A DNA stretch of 64,000 bases from NCBI GenBank assembly GCA_002900995.3, contig PJEW03000013.1:955395-1019394 (forward strand), written 5' to 3'. Shown piece after piece: positions 1 to 11,400 of this stretch. Under the pieces are notes generated by a model. The model was not told where the DNA came from. It saw only the letters and a program-made list of their open reading frames with translations, and searched no databases. Both the position numbers and the translations under genes were made by a program. The DNA comes from Ganoderma boninense. Its lineage: Eukaryota; Basidiomycota; Agaricomycetes; Polyporales; Polyporaceae. Numbering within the stretch: position 1 is the stretch's first letter; every line of letters starts with the position of its first letter.

Positions 1-1342
1 GACCGCGGACCGCCGTCTACGACCAAGATTTGTCAGAGCACTGAGGGCGCGCCCAGCGAAGACTCAACTTGATCCGTACCTAGCTTTTCTCTTTAGTTCT
101 TGTCAGTCGCGATCCTGCCAGCGCTGTTCTTGTGTTATCCTCTGTATGTCTGCCACTGCTCCAAACCATGTCTTATTCATGTATATACTCGACGTCACTG
201 GATGTTGATATGGCTCGTGTTTGGATGTTCTCACCAGGTCTTTTATCGTCCCACGATGACAAGTGACCATCCGAGAAGTGGCCAGAGAGCCGCTTCCATA
301 TCACGTTCGGTGCTGGTGTAGGAACTTGCCTGATAAACTGCTTTAAATACTTCCCCAGGTTCCCTAGGGACCAACGCCACCTGAACTTTTTACTGGTGTT
401 CTATCGGTTGCGAAACCACAATCTAAGATTGAAAGTCACCGCTGCGCGCCGGCGGTTTGCACTCCGCCCATCCGGCCGAAAACCGCACAGCCGAGGATCA
501 GCTCTTGCCCTATCTCGCGGCTTTAGAATAATATAGTGCCACTGCACCATTGACTAGCCAGTCACCCCTCGCTGGTTACCCCGTTGTGACCACTGCTGAG
601 GGATGCGACGGACTGGCCATGTTAATTTCCGGTATCTTCTCATCGGCTGCACCTGTTCTGATCTGCTTTGGAGGCCATAAACCACGTGTCAAGGCCGAAC
701 GAATGGAAGGCATAAAATTTCAGGGAGCACATCGGTAGGGAGCGGTCCCGACTTCTGACAGGGTGTCGTCAGATCACTGCATCGCGGCGAGTCGCTTGCG
801 AAGTTCCTTCACTGGCCTCCACCTGTTGCGCACTGGGACTTTATTTGCCACTTTGTACGTACAATGTTGGAAGCGTTGTGCTGGACTGAGTTAGCTTAAC
901 ATGGGCCCTAGTAGGACGGTCGTGCTGGCTTCGAGTGCTTATAGAGGGACAGTACTCACCAAGTTGAAAGTACCAGAAGCTACTTGACAGAGTACTGGAC
1001 ATATTTTGTGTTCCCTACAAGATGTCGTCGGCACGTGGGTGGGGCTGGAACTGGCTGGAGGCGCGGCGCCGTTGCGGTTGACGCTCAAGGACGGTGTAAG
1101 CGCCTGAACGAGGACCAACCACTGCAGCCACCCACCACTGCTGGTCTCTTTTCCACTTACTTATCTACCTCAAAAACTTCCATGCACGATGAAAGAGGTG
1201 TATATATTCAACTTTCAAAGTCGTGAAAGGATCTATGGACTTGTGAGCACTCGGGAAGCAAATTTCTCCCAGGAGGATTGGAACCTTGCGACGCGTAGAA
1301 TTTGTATTTGTTTGTCCCAGCGAAGTGCGTTCGGGCTCTGGC
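1..1342. other. No recognisable gene
   Basis: No open frame longer than about 80 codons and no familiar domain was seen on either strand. The stretch lies downstream of the minus-strand hypothetical gene that ends at 1343, so it may hold that gene's 3-prime UTR and intergenic DNA. I see no LTR, terminal inverted repeat or tRNA. Confidence 0.5.
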
Positions 1343-2762
1343 CTATGGAGTAAGCTCGCTTCGCTCGCAATTAGTGTTTATTGAGCATCCCCGCACACTG
1401 TCGGGTGTCGGAGATAGCGGGCTAGTGAGAAGACTGGTGCTTAGAGATGCAGGGTTTCCGAATGCAGGCTCAGGCAAGGGGGTAGCAACTGCAGGTGGCG
1501 GTGGCATGTAGGCCTCGGACCCCACGATGTTAGCAAAGGGAATGGAAGGATTAGCAAGGTCCGGGATGGACGGCATGAAAAGTTCGTCAACGGCGACGCC
1601 CGAGAAGTCAGCCGTCATGAACGCATTGGACAGTGCTTCTTCCGGGAAGCGGAAAAGAGGACCGCTGAACTCTTGGAGCAAGGGTGTGAGCTGCCGCCCT
1701 TGATTGACCATGGCAAGGGGAAAGGGGATCGTTCAAGATCTGGGGCATCACAGGGAGTGATGCGAAGGCTGCGTCTTGAGCCTCCAGACCGCCTGGACCA
1801 TTGGTAGCAGGTGTTTCGGAGATGGGTGGCGAGATCTGAGCAGGGATCAAATCGGAGGAGGGATCAATCTGGGAAGAAGCTTGGCCCTCGCAGGACATCG
1901 GGTCGTCGAGGGAAACGGGGGTGTTTACGAGCCGACGTTCTTCCCGAATGGCGCGAGCTGTGCACCACGGAGTGGGCGTCAATCCAATAAATTACAATGA
2001 AGAAGATACTTGTACGTACGAAATACGCTCTTGGCGAACTTCCCGAAAGGACGAATGAACTGCTCTTCGAAGTCCGGAGTGGCTTGAGGGAGCGTGTGAC
2101 CATGTTGATTACGTCCGAAGTGTGCACTGGGACGGGATCAGGTGAGTAACACATGCGCACCCGCAGGGGAGGCACTCACGCCATTGAGGAGATCTGGCCG
2201 CCCTCTTCCGGGACAGGGCCTGCACCGAATATACTGAAAGTCCACCCCATCGACTTGGCGAGAGGGCTCAGGACCTTCTCCAGGACTTGCGGGGCGTAGT
2301 TTATAGCACTAGTCACACTTTTGTCAGTAGGACGCAGACGGACGCTATGGACAGTACAAACGCTTGAAATTCAGACGGGGTCCGTCCGCGGCCAGTATCA
2401 CCTCCCGCCTCTAGGGCAGCGTCCACGGCGCTGGTGGACTCCTTGAGCTTGGCGTGCGACGCGTCGATTTCATCTAGAACCTCCCGAGACTCGCCGGCGA
2501 AGGCCAACGCGGTGCATTTCTTGATTACGTCTAGTTTCTCCTTCGAGGTCAACGGGCGACCGAGCTGGTCCTTGAGCTCCGAGAGTTGGGCGGTGACCGT
2601 CGGTTTAACCCTTTCCTTGTAGTACTTCTTCGAGTAAACTTCTACCTTCTGTGGGAGTCGCGTCGCCCTCCTGGTGACGCCAGCTGCCGCCATAAGAGAT
2701 GTGATATTCGCGCTTGCGGGCCTGACACGGCAACGGTTCTTGAACCAAGTCAAGAGTTTCTG

Positions 2763-4447
2763 CATCAGCAAAAACGCAACGTACCTGCAATGCAATGCAG
2801 GGCGCTACGCAACCGTATAGATGACTGGAAGAATTCTCAGGGTCCGGCGCCGTCCGGCAAGGCCTTACAGTGAATGGCAGGATACGACTATGGTCTGTAG
2901 GGCCTTATCGCATACGATACACTACTATAGAAGCATGTAGTTTGTTCACCGGACACGCTCGACAGTTCCAGGGACCTGTAAGGCGTCCGTCGGATACGGC
3001 CATGTATTGCATGGTTCTACAATCCTCCATAGGATTCCTGCGCCAAGTCCTGAAGGCCTGATCCCCTAATAGTGGCTTCGTAGACGAGATCTAGGCCCTG
3101 TTATGTTCCTAATAAACTGGTTTTCAGTCGTCCTGTACTCAATACGGGTGATCAATTGCCCAACAGCTCGCGTCTCATAATCTCTCGCCCGGGCCTTTAC
3201 CCCAAATCCTCAGTGGGCCACTGAAGAGGCCCCAAATACCCCACTACCAATGCCCCAACGAGTTGTAATCCCATGCCAGACTGCTCGAATCTGGCTCAAA
3301 TTGGCAGGAGAACTGATGTTTGGTGTGACGTCATCGTTGTCTTCGAACCCGCATTATAGGCGCGGGCTGCGCGACTTCACCCCAACTTCGCGCCTTGCCC
3401 TCTGTCCACCATCTTCCCTCTGCTTTTCGTCTCCTCTCGGTTCTAGGTGGACTTTCTGTCACTGCTACCTGCTGAACACCGCTATTGCCGTCCACCCACT
3501 CGGATCCTAGTAGCCTCAGGTGCGTACCACATGTCCGCTCGAGTCGATCGCCAGATATGTAGCTCCGTTAGAGACATCGAGGTGAGTTCTATGTAATTTT
3601 GGATCGCGGTATAAGATACAAAGGTACGTACTTTGTGTTTCCAGGGTCTTCACTGGCACTAGCGTTTGGGTGGTGTGTAGTCGCCCTTGAGGGGTTCAGG
3701 TAGGTTTGCCGAAGCACCAGAGCTCAAAGTAAATGTTTCCAGTCAATTTGCACCATTAGTGTGATCTGGCAGAGGGTCCAAAGGTGCGTCGTCGTCGTAC
3801 GTTGGTGTCTGAAGGCGTTCAGGTGATGCGAGAGCATTCTCAGGCAATCAGGTATGTTCTGCGTCTCGTTCACGCATTTAGGTGAGCACCTTGTGAGTTG
3901 CCGCACTCCTCACCCCTTAATTTCGCGGCGTTCAGGGAACCTCGTCCCTCGGAAGGTGCGTTGATAGCCATCCAGTTTCGCTCTCTGTCAGTATTTGCCT
4001 CTCCGCGCCCCTCCTCAGGCTATTGCGTAGTTCAGCATGCACGGACCCAACATATACTTATCATTGTGTATATACGCCGTTGTCCCTTTGATGAAATATA
4101 TTTTTATTCTCAGTCATAATTATCCTTTCCGTAGGGTTGCAGTGGGAATTTCGGGCGACGTCCATCTTTCTTGATAGGAATCCGTAGGTCCCTACAATGC
4201 TCCAGTGGGCCAATTACAGGCCTCTACCGCCTCACACAGGATATGCTACAGAGCCTTGCAAGGCTCTACAATCTGTCGGTGGTTGAACTACAATGATCTA
4301 CAGCCATTCGCGTAGTATACTACAGGTCCCTACAGAGCGCTACGACATTCTATAGGAGTCCGTGAGGTACTTACAATGCCCTACCAACATTGTAAACAAT
4401 TACTAAAGCTACAGGTCCCTGCAATCCCACTGCCTAGTTTGCTGATG
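2763..4447 (+). mobile_element. TIR element of unknown superfamily, copy 1 (1685 bp)
   Basis: The element begins CATCAGCAAA and ends in its reverse complement (TTTGCTGATG). Long degenerate inverted ends of about 300-330 bp (2763-3060 and 4119-4447) are packed with TGTAGG/CCTACA words in opposite orientations. A second copy lies inverted at 13563-16378. The 2763 end matches the 16378 end, the 4447 end matches the 13563 end, and the interiors align (for example the region around 3290-3420 with 15720-15860 on the other strand). No transposase is encoded, so it looks non-autonomous. I see no convincing target-site duplication. It occupies intron 1 of the minus-strand gene, three bases before the downstream exon. 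Confidence 0.7.
3326..3360 (+). promoter_or_regulatory. CRE-like plus TATA-like promoter inside the TIR element
   Basis: A perfect CRE palindrome TGACGTCA (3326-3333) lies about 25 bp upstream of ATTATAGG (3353-3360). The inverted copy of the element keeps both: TGACATCA at 15803-15796 and TTTATAGA near 15777-15770 on the minus strand, with a shared CTTCACCCCAA downstream. Conservation between two diverged copies suggests a Pol II promoter carried by the element. Promoter activity is inference. Confidence 0.4.
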
Positions 4448-5006
4448 GCCTGGCGTGGACGCGTCGGCGGTCACATGCTAAGCACGTGTGACAGCGGTGA
4501 CAGAGGCTGGATGGATCCTCACCGTTCTCCTGCCTGCCACCGCCTTCCCTAGCATCTCCTTCTCCTCTTCAGTCAACCTCGCCTCGTCCTCATGCCCGAA
4601 GAGGGCCCTTATCTCTGGCCACTGCACGAACCAATCGCAATACACCGACGCCATAAACGTCGAGACGCGGCCCTTCTTCTGCGCGTCGAGGAAGCCTGGT
4701 CGCTGACTCCAAAGCCACGTCCATTGCGCTTCTGTTGCCCATGAGCGGGAGTCGTATTCCTGGCCCGGCATCGCTGAGGAGGGAGAAGCGGAAGCCAGGC
4801 AGAGCGAAGAGCACGAGGACGCGGGGGTACGGGGCGAGTTTCCCCCAGACCCCTCAAAGGTCGTTCATTGGGGTACCGAACAGGCTGCTGGTTATCAAAG
4901 TTAGTGTTCGGCCTTGTAAGTATTTCTCTTTTCTACTTTCAGTCTGCCTTACGCATAGTTCCGGACAGGTCCTACCGCCGCGCACATAAAGGCGCGTATT
5001 GGATGG

Positions 5007-6492
5007 ATGGAACTCTCATCCCCTCTCATCATGAAGAACAAGTCCAAGGCTCGTGCCCCCCCTGCAGAACCTGCTCCCCCCGACGATGGGACTGACAACG
5101 TCGCCGGCCGGTACACCATATTCGACTTGGAGGGCGTCGACAATTCCTTGCCTATCCGTCGCTACACAGTCGCCGAACTGGCTCGGCGGCTGCTAATTCT
5201 CGCGATCTTCGAAGGTAAGTTTTTTTAAATCTCATTTCCTTCATTATACTCAATTTTTATAACCAGCAAACAGCGGCGTCCCTTCAGCTATATGCATTGA
5301 GTGCCTTCGGATGGCTCTCGGAGGTACGTGCCCCTCATAGGGACGATGTGTGCATATCTAACTGCTCAGTTCAGAACGCCCCTGTCCCCACGGCCACTTC
5401 CCTGAAGACCCTCGTCAAATCCCGATGTTGGTATGGCCGGACGAGGAACGCGCGGATGCGCGTGGTGACACGGCTTCCCCCGTCGGCTCCCCCGGGAACT
5501 CCTCCCAGGAGTACTGGCGTCATTCCCCTACCTCGGACTTCTTTGTCGATAACCGTGAGTTGCTTGCTACGCCTCCGGTCCCTTCTCGCATGCAGGCACA
5601 CTCCCACACCGCGTCTTCCTCGCGGGGTCATCCCTCTGAGTCTGCGGCGGCGGCGTCGTCCATCCCCGAACATCCCACCGGCTCTTCTACCGTCAACTGG
5701 TTCCCCTGCGCTTTCAGCCACCGTCATTCCTCGAGCAGCAGCGCCCTGCACTGCAACGGCGTTGCGATGCTGAACACTTACGAATACCCTCCCCCCGCGC
5801 CGGTGACCGCCCCCGTCGAACGCGCTTTGCAGATCGCTCTGGCCATGTCGGGCGAGCCTGGCGAGGATGAAGACGACACTTGGTCCACGATCTCCCGGAC
5901 GTCTCAGCCCTCGGCTTCCACTCGGCCCCTGGCATCCACCCGGCACTCGGGTTCTACTCGGCCCTCGAACTCGTCCTCGACTGCTCGGTCCTCGGCATCC
6001 TCCTCGACTGCTCGGTCCTTCGCATCCTCCTCGACTGTCCGGCCATCTGTCGGGCCGGCTCGATCGTCCCGCGGCACAAACACCGGCGCCAGGACCAGCG
6101 CTGCTAGCACCGCCGCGCGCCCGGTGCGGTATCAGCCCCCCGTGGAAGTGGAGGAGGAAGAGGAGGAGCCTCTGCCCCCTCAGCACCCGCTGGTGCCGAT
6201 TCCTCCTGGCCCGAACCCGATCCCTGTGAGCGCCATCCACATCGACAACGAGGACCCGAGCACCACGGCGTGGTACATTGTCACCACTGGTTCTGTTGTT
6301 GGCGTCTTCAAAAGCCTGTAAGTTCACGCTGTCCAACACTACCTTTGTGTACTAATATGTTTTTGAAGGACTGCGGCCCAGCGTGCCGCTCAGGTCTCTA
6401 GGGGCAGCTGGCACCGGGTGTCGTCTCGCCAGGCTGCGTTGGAGGAGTTCCGTAATGCAGTCGCGGGGAACACCGTCGTCGTTCGTGCGTAA
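5007..6492 (+). CDS. Protein with C-terminal RNase H1 N-terminal (viroplasmin-like) domain
   Basis: Four exons with phase-consistent GT..AG introns: 5007-5214, 5267-5323, 5375-6317 and 6369-6492 (TAA). An in-frame ATG at 5031 is an alternative start. The third exon is long, Ser/Arg/Pro-rich and low in complexity, followed by an acidic run and a Pro-rich stretch. The C-terminus, spliced across the last intron, reads WYIVTTGSVVGVFKS, then QVSRGSWHRVSSRQAALEEF. This matches the pattern of the RNase H1 N-terminal / caulimovirus viroplasmin fold (WY.V..G...GVF.S, then an aromatic and an A..F ending), a module known to bind RNA/DNA hybrids or duplex RNA. No RNase H catalytic domain follows, so a binding role is more likely than nuclease activity. 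A 322-aa open frame on the opposite strand is a composition shadow of exon 3. Confidence 0.6.
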
Positions 6493-6677
6493 AGGCTAGT
6501 GATGTGGCGCGCGTATTTCTTGCTGTATTTGTATCTCGTCCCTGCGCGGTTCCCGGCTGTATGCATTTCCCCTCTTTGTATGTACTTCCCCCATAAATAG
6601 GCCACGGCGATGAGACGTGTTCAACCACGCTCTGCCACTGCACCCCCTGCTCCATCTTCCTTGCTTGTCTGGTTGGC

Positions 6678-7454
6678 ATGGGACGACGTGCCAAATATTC
6701 TACAGATGCTGAACGCCAACAAGCGAAGCGAGTGCAGCATGCGCGATATGAGCAATCGGCGCTGTAAAGACTTTTTCATTTTGGATGGCACCAATGCTAA
6801 TAATCTTGCTTGATTAGCGGCAAGTCCTCTAGAGCTGCGCGTCTCCGTCGCAATGCTCGCATCACATCGGACGTCATCGTTCTACCGGCAAATATATCCG
6901 TTTTCGCGGACGAGCCCTTCCTCATCTCCTACGCGCTTCTCGCCGTCAATTCCGGGCCTGATTTGGGGCTCCTGAACCCCCCTTACTGTTTTGTGCCGCC
7001 TAAAATGGAGTCACTCGGTGATCTGGCACCAAACCATGAATTGGAATCGCTCGCGCTCAAGCTCAACACGCTACAGTATGGCTGGATAATTGAAGCAGGG
7101 GATGCACGGCGGGATACATGGTCGCGGGCTGAGGCCAGCAGTGATGTCATCAAGGCGGGAGTAACGGAAATCCAGGCTCGGCTTCACGCCTGGAGCCAGA
7201 TGGAACTAGCAGTGGCCGGCATGTCAGAGCAGGAGAAAATGGCTCGGAAGATTGCAGTCGAATGGGGTGCACGGTGGATTTCACACCTTGCGTTGGACTT
7301 GCAGTTGAGGCGGAAGGGACTATCGGAGTACACCGCGGCAAGCAGCCGATCTGAATTACCCTGGCAGATACTGATCAAGACTACTAGAAATTACATGGCA
7401 AACCGTTATGAAGTAGATGACGATGGACATTCTGAACGTATCCCTGTAACCTGA
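6678..7454 (+). CDS. Hypothetical protein, basic N-terminus, two exons
   Basis: Exon 1 is 6678-6763 and exon 2 is 6818-7454; the intron starts GTAAAG, ends GATTAG and keeps frame. The start MGRRAKYSTDAERQQAKRVQ is a highly charged basic helix of a style often seen at the start of mushroom proteins linked to transposons. The rest (about 210 aa) contains Trp/Leu-rich helical segments such as LNTLQYGWII and GARWISHLALDLQL, with an acidic tail. I recognise no domain. It lies between the viroplasmin-like gene and the KDZ transposase on the same strand, so it could be an accessory gene of that transposon or an unrelated host gene. Confidence 0.5.
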
Positions 7455-8452
7455 AATTATTTACTTGATATTATCCTCCCCTGGCAAGCATAGACTGGCC
7501 TACGTCTTTTGTTATGTTGTAGCGCGAGTCCCCTGCCACACCGTTATAAGCTTGCTGATTGGTGGGTATGGACTCGGTTCCGCGTGGGGATGTTGTCACC
7601 GGAGATGTGCCACACGCTGGCAGGGCGCTAAGCAATCGATCAAGTCTTCCTCTCCACGCGCCAACTCGCTAACCAGCTGCGTCAACTTGTCATCGCCAAT
7701 GCTGCGTCCCATTTTCGTGCTGACAATACTTCACATAGGACTTGTTTAAGCCCAAAACACCAAGCACAATGGACGAAGGGCGAAGGCCGCGGAAAGTAAT
7801 TATTGGTCCGAGTCGGACGTACGTGCTGACCCTGGCATACCGCACCATGCGGCCTACTTACCCGTTACCCCATCACAGGCGAAGGCCCACCTTTAAAAGT
7901 TCTCCTTCCAGAACGGGGGCCGGTCCCAGTGAGTGCTCGGCGTGCCCAACAACCGTGAGTGCCTTTTGCCACAGACTGATCGGTTGGGTGGTACCGATAC
8001 CCTTTGGTGTAAGGTCCGTCTTCCACGCTCGATTCGCACCCTCCCGAGTGTCACCGAAGTTCTACATTAGTCAGTGATTTTAATTTGCTTGCTCCGCCTC
8101 TCCGGACTGAAAATCTTCGGTCTGAATTTGCCTAACGTCTCGATGATATTCAGTCGACTCTGAGTCTGTCTTACACAGGTGAATTCCAATTGAACCGCAC
8201 ATCTTCGGTGAAGGCGAGCTGAGCGGACCTCATTCACAAGGTGCCCGCAGACACGTCTGGAAGGCGGCCCTGGACTGCTCGTGAAGAAGGAGGGCTGAAC
8301 GCCCATGGCCGGATTTTTCGGTTGCTTCGTGTGCCTTTCCGCCTCGATAAAGGCTATCCCGTTCCCCAAGACATGTTGGCAACTAGGGCATAGAGTCCTA
8401 GGCTCCATCCCCTACAGTGCAGCGTGACGACCTCGCAATAATCCCCACTGGC
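7455..8452. other. No recognisable gene
   Basis: Only short frames without familiar domains are present on either strand. The stretch is the upstream region of the KDZ transposase gene and should contain its promoter. No TATA box or inverted repeat stood out. Confidence 0.4.
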
Positions 8453-11400
8453 ATGGCTCGCGCAAAGCTCACGCGCCCCTCCCCCTGTCTCCTTTCTGCT
8501 CTCTCGGCGATGAAGCGCCTCAGGCATTGCATCAGCCAAAAGTTCGCAGTCTCCGACTCTGATTCTGACACCGAGGCCACCCACCCAGCGTCGGAGACCC
8601 ACCGCCACGTCAACTTCGCTGTCGACTCTACAGCAAAAGGGCGTAGCCGCGAAACGAAGTATTTCACCCTCCCGACCTCACCGAAGAAGCGTGTTCGCAG
8701 CTCATCCCTTCCGCCCATACCGATCTTGGACCTCACCCCAGGCGAGGGTCCAACTGAGGAGTTTGATGAACACGATCTTGAATACTTGTACCACGGCATT
8801 GATGCAGGCGAATGCCTCCCCACCTCTCGGAAACGTACTGCCGGCGTGAGTGTTATCGGCTCATATCTATTCGTCTACTCACCTTTCCCGATAGGACCGA
8901 CCCCTTCTCCAGTGGCTTACGGAGAGAGACAATTATTTGGCGGAACTGCTGCGCCTCGAAGGCCGTGGTGATTTCATCAAGGCGCCATGTCGAAGTTGTC
9001 ATGCCGCCTTGATAACCTCCGGATTTCGCTGCAGAGATTGTCATGACATTGGTCTATACTGTCAAGATTGCATCGTGGGGACGCACATGATCAATCCGCT
9101 GCACCGGATTCAGGTATGTTGATTTCCCATCGCGTCGGCATCCAACCTTCCGCATACTTACCGCGCGCCGATAGCGATGGGACGGCCAGAAGTTCGAAAA
9201 GGTGCTGCTGAAGGACCTCGGCCTACGGATTCAGCTTGGGCACCCTGTCGGTGAAGTGTGTCAATCCCATCACCGCGTTTAACGACGCATTCGTTGTCCT
9301 CGACGTCACCGGCATTCACGATGTGGGGGTTGACTTCTGCGGCTGTGAGCGGGCCATGAACCACTATATTCAGTTGTTGCGTCAACGCTGGTTCCCTGCG
9401 ACATCTATCGACCCGAAGACGGCCGCTACCATGTCCCTCCTCGAGCATTTCCATCTTCTTTCCGTCCAGTCCAAGGTATCAGCCTTCGAGTACTACAACG
9501 CATTATCGCGCCGCACAGATAATAGCGGTGTTGACCCACCCAAGGTACAGCTGCCCATTTCTTATCTGCCCTGCATTTAATCTAATGCGCACCACAGGGT
9601 CGATACCAGAGCTTTCTCCTCATGGTGAGGCAGTGGCGACACCTCAAGATCCTGAAGCGGGCAGGGAGGGGAAATGATCTAGCTGGTGTGGCCGGAACTC
9701 AGCCAGGTGACTGTGCCATCGAATGCCCAGCATGTCCACATCCAGGCAAGAACATTCCGAGCACCAATAACAGGCCGGGCGAGCCACAGTCGAAGGGTGT
9801 CGGTCCGACGATGAAGCGGTATGTCCATCACCGGGCTGCGGTCACACGACCGGAACTTACGTTTGGTTTGCGCAGCTGGTGGCAAACGCTTTACCTGGCG
9901 ATTGACGCCAACTTCCGACTGAAACGGAAGAAAGTTTCATCCGAGCTCGCAGATCCCTGCCTGAACAACGGCTCTGCGTTCTTCGTTGGAGAAGCTGGCT
10001 ACAAGAGCCACCTTGCTCGCCATGACCGCGACAACTCGAAGGAAGTGAGCGAGAAGTTCTGCAACACACATGACGCCGTCAAGCTTGCGAACGTCAAGGG
10101 CTCCGCAGCGTTGGCGGCTAGCGGCGTTGCGACCATCGATTGTAGCCGTCACGACATGAAACGCGCCTGTTCCGTCGGCGACTTGCAACATGGTGAGTGG
10201 TATGTCATTCCGATCATCACATCGTCAAGTTCATACGCGCCACAGTCTCTGATCCTCCTGTTCCTGCCACCATCTTCGGGCGACTTTCCAGGCATGTTAA
10301 TATCGACTACTTGCTCCACTCCTCTCTCTCTCTGTCTGCACCGAAGGATGTCAAAGTGACCTACGACGTTGCCTGCATCTACTCTCCCCATGTCGACACT
10401 CGCTTCGACACCTACGGCTTCGCTACTCTTGACGACCGTGACGTTTCTTGGGCGGTCCCGACCTTCCACCTCAATGCTCACCGTGAATACTGTCGCTCTG
10501 TCTTTTCTCCGCATGTACTCCCAGAATGGGGCCGGACGAATGGGGAGGGTGTAGAGCGGGGATGGTCGTGGGCCAATGCTTTTGCACCATCAACGAAGGA
10601 GATGGGTCCCGGTTCTCGTCGCGATCTACTAGACGATGTCTTCAATCACTGGAACTGGACCAAGGTTATTACAATGCGTATGTGACGTGCATTCTCTCTC
10701 CATATTATTGTGCTGATCAACGGTATAGCTGGAACCTTGCTCTCTCGGATCAAGCTCGCCATCCCCAGCCGTGAGACTCATGTCTCCGCATTCGAAGCCC
10801 TGACGCAGTCGCTGCCTAAGTCCCACGTCGCCCATTGGCTTCAAATGGTGACTGCATGGGAGGTCGATCCACACAATCCGAACATTCCTAATCCATATCT
10901 AGCACAGCGCTCCCGTACGTCGTCTCATTTTTTATCCCGCGCTGACCTCACTTAAAAACTGTACCCACCACGTAGATCTGTCACAGAACATGATTCGGGT
11001 CGAGCTGGCTCAAGAAGACTCTGATGAGATCCAGCGGGGACGGGCGGCGCCGTTGCATGCGCATCAGGGATCCGTCCGATCCACTTAATGGACCTGATAT
11101 CACTTATCTGACCTTTTTCAGTTGCCCCCAGTGGATTCCAGTGGATCTGGAAATCACTTGATAATTAGGTTCGGTTTCTGGCCCAGTGATCGCCCCAGTG
11201 AATTCCAGTAGGGGCCAGTGATCTCAAGTTCCATTCGCTAACGCTATGCCTACGCTAACAGGACACATCGGACGAGCTCGGGCGCATACTTATCGAGCGC
11301 CCTCCTCGCGCTCCCCCGAATTAACGGTCCATGCCGCCCGCAACCATCGCAGTCCCGCCACCCGCAGTGTGAACATTTGAGGTGCACCTTGGTGCCGTAA

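Larger units (their letters stand above)
1343..4771 (-). pseudogene. Agaricomycete multi-exon hypothetical protein, possible frameshift near its 3-prime end
   Basis: Five exons can be joined with GT..AG introns in consistent phase: 4771-4523, 2759-2362, 2308-2180, 2126-2020 and 1957 onward. The start at 4771 gives MPGQEYDSRSW. Exon 1 has an aromatic region (WTWLWSQRPGFL, CDWFVQWP) followed by an acidic TEEEKEMLGKA segment. The exon 1/2 junction reads GRRT then KLLTWFKNR, without a gap. This layout resembles a hypothetical-protein family common in mushroom-forming fungi; I know no function for it. Exon 3 encodes SMGWTFSIFGAGP. The last exon is Pro/Ser-rich. Near 1715 the frame changes: one frame continues to a stop at 1608, the other carries coding-looking sequence to 1343. 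This is either a frameshift mutation or a missed intron. Intron 1 is 1.76 kb only because a transposon (2763-4447) sits inside it. Confidence 0.55.

Noticed and set aside
5371..6339. 322-aa minus-strand ORF
   Set aside because: Opposite-strand shadow of the Ser/Arg/Pro-rich third exon of the viroplasmin-like gene; it has no domain and only Arg/Gly composition.
7465..8408. Possible genes between 7.5 and 8.4 kb
   Set aside because: Only short frames with no conserved motif and no plausible splice chain.
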